Assembly: GCA_900555605.1 (NCBI GenBank)
Contig: USLW01000049.1
Coordinates: 1-10,449, forward strand
Length of the DNA stretch: 10,449 bases
DNA from: an uncultured Clostridium sp.
GTDB lineage: Bacteria > Bacillota > Clostridia > UBA1212 > UBA1255
Direction: 5' to 3'
Part shown: piece by piece, positions 6,422 through 10,449 of the stretch
Layout: each line of letters begins with the position of its first letter
Numbering within the stretch: the stretch's first letter is position 1
The notes under the pieces: generated by a model
What the model was told of the DNA's origin: nothing
Databases searched by the model: none
Seen by the model: the letters and a program-made list of their open reading frames with translations, nothing else
Translations under genes and position numbers: made by a program

Positions 6422-7423
6422 TTATCGTATGCCGCATGAGGCTGATTCTTTTTTATAGAGGTCTATAATCGCGTTTTCAATGGGCAGGTCCTGAATGTTA
6501 ATATCTTTTATTTCGGCCCTTTCGCTTATCAGCCTGATACAGTCTACAATATCAATGACGTCACAGTCAACCGCAATCTCTGCCTCAAGATCTGATTGTC
6601 TGCTGACCATTTTGATTCCCGGATGCACGATTTCCGGCAGCCCGCTGCGGGCCGATACGGCAATTAACTTGATATTGCCTAGTTTGCGTCTCAGCGCCTG
6701 TATCGTATCGTCAAAAACGAGATCTCCGCTTTTTATCACGATCACCCTTTTTGCTAAATATTCAATGTCGGCGATATCGTGCGTTGTTAAAATAAAGGTG
6801 GTCCCTTTTTTATTCATTTCGTGAATAAAATTTCTGATTTTTTGCTTTGCAATCACGTCCAGCCCGATGGTGGGCTCGTCTAAAAATACGATTTTCGGAT
6901 CGTGGAGCATTGCCATAATGAATTCGCATTTCATGCGTTCCCCTAAAGAAAGCTGCCGCGTAGGCTTTTTGATAATATCCCCGACATCCAGAAGCTCGAC
7001 AAGCAGCGCAAGCCTGCTGTGAAACGCTGCGGTCGGAATATTATAAATTGCTTTATTTAAATAAAAAGCATCAAGCGGAGGGACATCCATAAAAAGCTGG
7101 GATTTTTGTCCGAAGATCGCGCCGATTTTTGCAACAAATCTTTTTCGGTCCTCCCAAGGGACATAGCCCATGACATGGACCGTACCAGAGCTGGGATGCA
7201 GGATTCCTGTCAGAATTTTGAGCGTTGTAGATTTTCCCGCGCCGTTTGGACCGAGAAAGCCCACAAGCTCGCCCTCCTCAAGACAAAAGCTGATATCGTT
7301 TACGGCATGTACAATTTTCTTTTTTCGGGCAAACAGGCTGCCTAAGATACTGGCCAATGAATGGCCTCTGTGATAGGTAACAAATTCTTTATTTAAATTT
7401 TTAACATCAATGATCGTACTCAT
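6422..7423 (-). CDS. ABC transporter ATP-binding protein (COG4586-like, ABC-2 exporter)
   Basis: This nucleotide-binding subunit of a two-permease ABC-2-type exporter sits on the inner face of the membrane. Numbering from the first possible ATG (7432): Walker A GPNGAGKST at 61-69, Q-loop Gln109, signature LSLGERMK at 161-168, Walker B IVFLDEPTIGLD at 181-192 with catalytic Glu186, and switch His218 in TTHD. About 100 residues follow the core, as is usual in the COG4586 group. Two starts are possible. The ATG at 7432 abuts the GGAGG (7433-7437) with no spacing, so the ATG at 7423, 9 bases from it, is preferred (333 residues). The 7432 ATG overlaps the upstream permease stop as ATGA, so coupling is likely either way. 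All catalytic motifs are intact. The transported substrate is not identifiable. Confidence 0.93.
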   Translation of the reverse strand: MSTIIDVKNLNKEFVTYHRGHSLASILGSLFARKKKIVHAVNDISFCLEEGELVGFLGPNGAGKSTTLKILTGILHPSSGTVHVMGYVPWEDRKRFVAKIGAIFGQKSQLFMDVPPLDAFYLNKAIYNIPTAAFHSRLALLVELLDVGDIIKKPTRQLSLGERMKCEFIMAMLHDPKIVFLDEPTIGLDVIAKQKIRNFIHEMNKKGTTFILTTHDIADIEYLAKRVIVIKSGDLVFDDTIQALRRKLGNIKLIAVSARSGLPEIVHPGIKMVSRQSDLEAEIAVDCDVIDIVDCIRLISERAEIKDINIQDLPIENAIIDLYKKESASCGIR

Positions 7424-7428
7424 TTTTG

Positions 7429-8211
7429 TCATCCTCCGGCGCTTGTGTACTTTTTAGAAGAACGAATCCATAAAAATATACTTACAGTCATAAATAAAAG
7501 CGTGGCAAGCAAGGCATACATAAAGCCCTCCGAATCTTTGCCTAAAAGAATGGAGGCTGGAAAAAAGCCGATCATGGCCACCGGAATGATGTTTGTGATC
7601 ATTATCTTTACCGGTTTACTGTAAATACTTCTCGGATAAAGTCCATACTGTGTGATGGGGTCTATCAGCCCTAATACTTTGTCAGAACCGATAAAACGCA
7701 TAGTATAAACTACCATTAACAATATGAAGGAAAAGATCAATGCAACGGAAAGAAGCAGCAGCAGAACGAACCACAGCCAACGGTATATGCTGAATCCGGG
7801 AAGATGGACAGCGGCATATATGATAATGACGGCGCCTGATAAAAATTTACTCATATCATGAATGTTAAAGGACGATATGATCAGGCTGAAAAGCAGGGGC
7901 CGCGGCCGCAGCAGAAAGATATCGAGGTCTCCTGATCTTACCAGCCACATGACATGAAAGAAGAGACCGATAAAAAGCGGAAAAGCAATTCCTTTTGCCA
8001 GGATAAAGGTTCCCTGAACCATCAATAATTCGTAAAGCGTCCATCCCGGAAAGGAAGCGCCGGTATTATAAATAACCAGCGTTACAATCGGAAAAAAGAA
8101 CTCTGTGATAAACATGATGAACATGCTGATAAAGAAGCTTGAACGATATGCCATATTTTCCGCAAAAGCAAGCTTTAACCCCAAACATGCGGCTTTGATA
8201 GCGCTGATCAT
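7429..8211 (-). CDS. ABC-2 family transporter permease (COG3694-like)
   Basis: This 260-residue integral membrane protein has about six hydrophobic segments (roughly 25-48, 62-88, 121-138, 146-170, 203-223 and 231-249). After the second segment it carries RSGDLDIFLLRP (92-103), the G-L-D-x-x-L-L-x-P signature shared by both permeases of this exporter class. It pairs with the permease encoded just upstream. The ATG at 8211 is preferred: it overlaps the preceding stop by 4 bp (ATGA) behind a G-rich GGGGGTGG site, and matches the usual length of about 260. An in-frame ATG at 8328 would add 39 residues encoded inside the neighbouring gene and is rejected. The stop overlaps the first possible start of the ATPase gene. 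Confidence 0.9.
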   Translation of the reverse strand: MISAIKAACLGLKLAFAENMAYRSSFFISMFIMFITEFFFPIVTLVIYNTGASFPGWTLYELLMVQGTFILAKGIAFPLFIGLFFHVMWLVRSGDLDIFLLRPRPLLFSLIISSFNIHDMSKFLSGAVIIIYAAVHLPGFSIYRWLWFVLLLLLSVALIFSFILLMVVYTMRFIGSDKVLGLIDPITQYGLYPRSIYSKPVKIMITNIIPVAMIGFFPASILLGKDSEGFMYALLATLLFMTVSIFLWIRSSKKYTSAGG

Positions 8212-9029
8212 GTGCCCACCCCCATGAATTTTTTGATTCCCCTTTTCCATAGAAATCCGGTTAAGATCCATATCATAACAACGTAAGCAAATTGGATCAG
8301 GATTATATGCGGCAAAGAGATTCTCCACTCGGCAAGCTCATAATTTCCGAGAAAGACTCTTGCCGGAATATAATACATGAATTGAAACGGCAGAATAAAC
8401 AGCAGCTTTTGAATGGACAGCGGAAAGAGAGAAAGCGGGATCAAAAGGCCTGATGAAAAATTGATCAGAACATTTACCGCCATATTCACCCCCCAATTAT
8501 TTGTCAGCCAAAACGCGGTAATTCCCACGCAGTATTGAATCAGAAAAATCATAATAAAGCTAAGGCTTACCGAGACTGCGGTCCAGAAAATATTATGCGG
8601 AATCAGGTTGATTTGGAATATAAAAATAAAGATCAGCGCCAAAGGAATGAATTCCAAAAAGAACGAAAGAATCTTCTTACCGATTTTTTCAGCCAATGCG
8701 TACTGGAAGTAGCTTACGGGCTTTAATAAATAGGAATTCAAATCACCCCGATAAATTAAGCCTCGTAAAGTGCCTGCCGTATCATCAGACAGAAACAGAT
8801 TCAGGAGGATGGTGACTGCATAATATGTAAATATCTGCGTAAAATCCATCCCGTTTATACTGCCGTTGGAATCCGTCACTGCTTTCCAGATAAAATATTG
8901 TGCAAGCATACCGATGGGGGCGATTACAAAGACCGTTAGGATATTGGAGCGGTATGCAGTCCATTGCTTTAACGATAAAATAATTACCTGCCGCAGTATT
9001 TTTATTTTTTTTATCAGCCCGTTGATCAT
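8208..9029 (-). CDS. ABC-2 family transporter permease (COG4587-like)
   Basis: This 273-residue membrane protein is the first gene of the operon and is the second half of the heterodimeric channel. It has an amphipathic N-terminus, about six hydrophobic segments, and the family signature YRGDLNSYLLKP at 93-104, equivalent to the motif in its partner. The ATG at 9029 is supported by AGAGG 9 bases upstream. It ends in a 4-bp overlap with the next gene. The near-consensus promoter at 9209-9237 leaves an untranslated leader of about 170 nt. Members of this family occur in Firmicutes with an ATPase and a second permease, and their substrates are mostly unknown. Confidence 0.9.
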   Translation of the reverse strand: MINGLIKKIKILRQVIILSLKQWTAYRSNILTVFVIAPIGMLAQYFIWKAVTDSNGSINGMDFTQIFTYYAVTILLNLFLSDDTAGTLRGLIYRGDLNSYLLKPVSYFQYALAEKIGKKILSFFLEFIPLALIFIFIFQINLIPHNIFWTAVSVSLSFIMIFLIQYCVGITAFWLTNNWGVNMAVNVLINFSSGLLIPLSLFPLSIQKLLFILPFQFMYYIPARVFLGNYELAEWRISLPHIILIQFAYVVMIWILTGFLWKRGIKKFMGVGT

Positions 9030-9137
9030 CGTGTTTTGCCTCTATCTTATTGGAATCTCCGGTTTTCTTCTCGATTCGTTACAATCCTGCAGCTGCAAAA
9101 GAGACTTCTTTTAAAAGTAAAATGCTGATCGGACAAA

Positions 9138-9174
9138 ACTGCGGTAATCAATTGCTGGAATGCAGAACCGCAGT
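9138..9174 (-). promoter_or_regulatory. Leader stem-loop of the ABC operon
   Basis: ACTGCGGT (9174-9167 on the minus strand) is perfectly complementary to ACCGCAGT (9145-9138), with a 21-base loop, and is followed by a short TTTT run (the arm's final T plus three more). It lies in the 5' leader of the operon mRNA and could act as a weak attenuator or protein-binding site. The short T run makes a full intrinsic terminator unlikely. Confidence 0.45.
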
Positions 9175-9208
9175 GGCTTCCTTTACGAAATATTAATAAA
9201 TTTCATAT

Positions 9209-9237
9209 ATTCTAACATAGAAAATAATCCTTTTCAA
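9209..9237 (-). promoter_or_regulatory. Promoter of the ABC exporter-paiA operon
   Basis: On the minus strand, TTGAAA (9237-9232), a 17-base spacer and TAGAAT (9214-9209) with TGT immediately before it (extended -10) form a near-consensus SigA promoter. Transcription should begin near 9202 and run through all four genes to 5887, as no later promoter of similar quality or gap is seen within the operon. Confidence 0.82.
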
Positions 9238-9280
9238 GAAAAAAGGGCGGCGTTTGCACAGAATGTTGAGAGTATCATTA

Positions 9281-9323
9281 AATGCAGAAGAAACCGTTAC
9301 GGTTTTTCCTGCATTATTTTTTT
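9281..9323 (+). terminator. Strong intrinsic terminator upstream of the HTH gene
   Basis: The arm AATGCAG plus AAGAAACCG (9281-9296) pairs with CGGTTTTTC plus CTGCATT (9300-9315), giving a 16-bp stem with one A-C mismatch, one G-U pair and a three-base TTA loop. An A and seven consecutive T residues (9317-9323) follow on the plus strand. It ends 17 bases before the Shine-Dalgarno of the next gene. No plus-strand gene precedes it here. It is therefore either a leader attenuator of the HTH gene, a barrier against read-through into the mobile module, or the leftover end of a lost transcription unit. Confidence 0.82.
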
Positions 9324-9354
9324 ATCCGAAGGCAGGCGGAAGGAGGTTAAAACA

Positions 9355-9606
9355 TTGAACGGATACAGTTATTTGACGCTGGAACAGCGCCGCGAGATCG
9401 AAAGAATGTATGCAGAGGGTGAACGCGTTGTTGACATTGCCGCCCGTCTGAAAAGGAGCGCCGCCGCTATCTACGAAGAGTTGAAGCGCGGCTATACGGG
9501 AGAGTTTGACGGCTACGCCCGCCCGAAGTACAGCGCCGATCTTGCACAAGCGACGGTGCAAGAGAATTTCCGACGCAGAGGAAACCGACGCGCGGCAAAC
9601 TGTTAA
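9355..9606 (+). CDS. Small IS30-type helix-turn-helix DNA-binding protein
   Basis: The 83-residue basic protein has an N-terminal helix-turn-helix of the IS30/HTH_38 kind: LTLEQRREIERMYAEG (7-22), then VVDIAARLKRS (25-35) and AAIYEELKRG (37-46). The catalytic part of an IS30 transposase is absent, and the rest is a charged tail, so it is a stand-alone regulator or accessory protein of the type common in clostridial phages and integrative elements, not a transposase. The start is TTG at 9355, 8 bases after AGGAGG (9341-9346). An in-frame extension to 9160 would run through the terminator and is rejected. The next gene starts 22 bp after its stop, so the two are probably cotranscribed. Target DNA unknown. 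Confidence 0.78.
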   Translation: MNGYSYLTLEQRREIERMYAEGERVVDIAARLKRSAAAIYEELKRGYTGEFDGYARPKYSADLAQATVQENFRRRGNRRAANC

Positions 9607-9611
9607 AAACC

Positions 9612-9628
9612 GAAAGGAGCTATTCAAT
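9612..9628 (+). repeat. 17-nt translation-initiation repeat, copy 1
   Basis: GAAAGGAGCTATTCAAT precedes the PP-loop gene. It includes the Shine-Dalgarno GGAG and is identical to 10385-10401, in front of the next gene. The spacing from GGAG to the ATG is 9 bases here. Confidence 0.85.
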
Positions 9629-10381
9629 ATGAAGTATATGGCGGCTTGTTCCTTCGGCAAAGATAGCATAGCGACGGTAATTCTTGCGAAAGAGCATAAC
9701 GAGCCGCTGGACGAAGTGGTTTATTGCGAAGTAATGTTCGACGATGAAATAAGCGGCGAAGTTCCGGAGCATAGACAATTCATATATGAAACAGCGAAGC
9801 CGATATTTGAAAGCTGGGGTATCAAGGTTACAATCCTTCGTTCTCAAAAGACCTACGTTTCAAACTTCAAGCACGTTATCACCAAAGGCGATCAAGCCGG
9901 AAAAATACGGGCGTTCCCGCTTTGTGGACGCTGTTCGATCCAAAGGGATTGCAAACTACCACCGATCAATAAATACAAAAGGCAGATGGGCGACGACGTT
10001 ATTCAATATTTAGGAATAGCGAAAGACGAACAAGAACGCCTTTTGCGACTTGAAGGAACGAAGAAGATTTCCTTGCTGGACAAGTACGGTATAGAAGAAA
10101 GCGCAACGTTCGATATGTGCAGAGCGTACGGGCTTTTATCGCCGATATATGAATTCACGGATCGCGGTGGGTGCTGGTTCTGCCCGAATGCAAAAGAAAA
10201 GGAATTGCGGCACTTATACGATTATCACAAAGACTTGTGGGAAAGAATGCTGGAGCTTCAAGCATTGCCGAACAAGGTAACAGAGAAGTTCGACAGGAAA
10301 CGGACGTTTGCGGAAATTGACGAAAAATTCAAGCAAGACGACGCGCAAATGACTTTGTACGATCTATTCGATTTTCCATAA
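9629..10381 (+). CDS. PP-loop / phosphoadenosine phosphosulfate reductase-like protein of mobile-element type
   Basis: The 250-residue protein belongs to the adenine nucleotide alpha-hydrolase (PP-loop) fold. The ATP pyrophosphate-binding loop is SFGKDS (8-13), very near the N-terminus, as in PAPS reductase relatives. It also has CGRC-x5-C (Cys99, Cys102, Cys108), Cys164 and GGCWFCP (Cys182, Cys185), six cysteines that could bind a [4Fe-4S] cluster or zinc. Such proteins are frequent in phages and integrative elements of gut Clostridia and are usually annotated as PAPS reductases. A role in assimilatory sulfate reduction is doubtful: no cysteine-biosynthesis gene is nearby, and the C-terminal catalytic cysteine signature of CysH (ECG(I/L)H) is not seen. 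Nucleotide activation in nucleic acid modification, as for DndC, is an alternative, but no other dnd gene is present. The start at 9629 follows AAAGGAG by 9 bases. Confidence 0.8.
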   Translation: MKYMAACSFGKDSIATVILAKEHNEPLDEVVYCEVMFDDEISGEVPEHRQFIYETAKPIFESWGIKVTILRSQKTYVSNFKHVITKGDQAGKIRAFPLCGRCSIQRDCKLPPINKYKRQMGDDVIQYLGIAKDEQERLLRLEGTKKISLLDKYGIEESATFDMCRAYGLLSPIYEFTDRGGCWFCPNAKEKELRHLYDYHKDLWERMLELQALPNKVTEKFDRKRTFAEIDEKFKQDDAQMTLYDLFDFP

Positions 10382-10384
10382 AGA

Positions 10385-10401
10385 GAAAGGAGCTATTCAA
10401 T
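10385..10401 (+). repeat. 17-nt translation-initiation repeat, copy 2
   Basis: This is identical to 9612-9628. Here the repeat runs into the start codon itself: its last two bases are the A and T of the ATG at 10400. The Shine-Dalgarno to ATG spacing is 7 bases. The flanking bases differ, so the identity is confined to the initiation segment. Confidence 0.85.
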
Positions 10402-10449
10402 GGATACAACACAGACAGCGTTTGACGCTATCACGAAGGACAAGCCCAC
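10400..10449 (+). CDS. 5' end of an unidentified gene of the mobile-type module
   Basis: An ATG 7 bases after GGAG opens a reading frame that stays open to the window edge, giving 16 codons: MDTTQTAFDAITKDKP. It starts 19 bases after the stop of the PP-loop gene and shares its initiation segment, so it is very probably the next gene of the same transcript. The visible part is too short to assign a family. Confidence 0.65.
   Translation, partial: MDTTQTAFDAITKDKP

Larger units (their letters stand above)
9030..9354. other. 325-bp intergenic region between the ABC operon and the mobile-type module
   Basis: No gene is visible here. On the minus strand it holds the ABC operon promoter (9209-9237) and its leader, with an 8-bp inverted repeat (9138-9174) and two 10-bp perfect palindromes: TGCAGCTGCA at 9088-9097 and CTTTTAAAAG at 9108-9117. 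These could be operators or parts of RNA hairpins. On the plus strand it holds a strong terminator (9281-9323) and the ribosome site of the HTH gene (9341-9346). No integrase, attachment-site duplication or insertion-sequence end is recognisable. Confidence 0.6.

Noticed and set aside
9160..9354. N-terminal extension of the HTH protein to 9160
   Set aside because: The extension is encoded across the ABC operon promoter and a strong terminator. The TTG at 9355 has an ideal Shine-Dalgarno and matches the start of the HTH domain.
9355..9606. IS30-family transposase
   Set aside because: Only the HTH portion exists, with no DDE catalytic domain, no terminal inverted repeats and no truncated remnant downstream.
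9629..10381. DndC of a phosphorothioation (Dnd) defence system
   Set aside because: The protein is much shorter than typical DndC and no dndB, dndD or dndE gene is visible. Only the PP-loop fold is shared.

Overview
The window looks like chromosome from an anaerobic, low-to-medium GC Firmicute, most likely in class Clostridia, with the edge or interior of a mobile element (prophage or integrative element) at its right end. This rests on GGAGG-type ribosome binding sites, two TTG starts (both with perfect Shine-Dalgarno spacing), several ferredoxin-type Fe-S proteins, a corrinoid-methyltransferase-like UroD protein, a PaiA-like acetyltransferase and a DUF6125-type protein. No rRNA, tRNA, CRISPR array or complete insertion sequence is visible.

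Layout. Positions 1-1123 (+) hold the C-terminal part of an Lhr-like DEAD/DEAH helicase, broken by a frameshift near 201-206. Convergent to it, 1209-2225 (-) encodes a MtaA/UroD-family protein, preceded on the same strand by an aldo/keto reductase with two C-terminal [4Fe-4S] motifs (2383-3507, -). A divergent control region (3508-3767) carries one good promoter in each direction. On the + side it also carries a strong intrinsic terminator in the leader of a PnuC-type transporter gene (3768-4469, +), which looks like an attenuator or riboswitch expression platform. Next come two minus-strand genes: a 4Fe-4S protein with an incomplete second cluster (4473-5114) and a cysteine-rich DUF6125-like protein (5235-5753).

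Positions 5887-9029 (-) form a tight four-gene operon: two ABC-2-type permeases, their ATPase and a PaiA-like GNAT acetyltransferase. The junctions have 4-bp or 3-bp overlaps or a 19-bp gap. The operon is driven by a near-consensus extended -10 promoter at 9209-9237 and has a leader of about 170 nt containing inverted repeats. It plausibly exports or modifies a toxic compound or polyamine.

From 9355 to the right edge the style changes to plus-strand phage/ICE-like genes: a small IS30-type helix-turn-helix protein, a PP-loop (PAPS reductase-like) protein with a cysteine cluster, and the start of a third gene. The last two share an identical 17-nt translation-start segment. A strong intrinsic terminator (9281-9323) lies just before this module.

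The observations most worth pursuing are the pnuC leader attenuator, the mobile module with its uncharacterised cysteine-rich PP-loop enzyme, and the frameshifted helicase.
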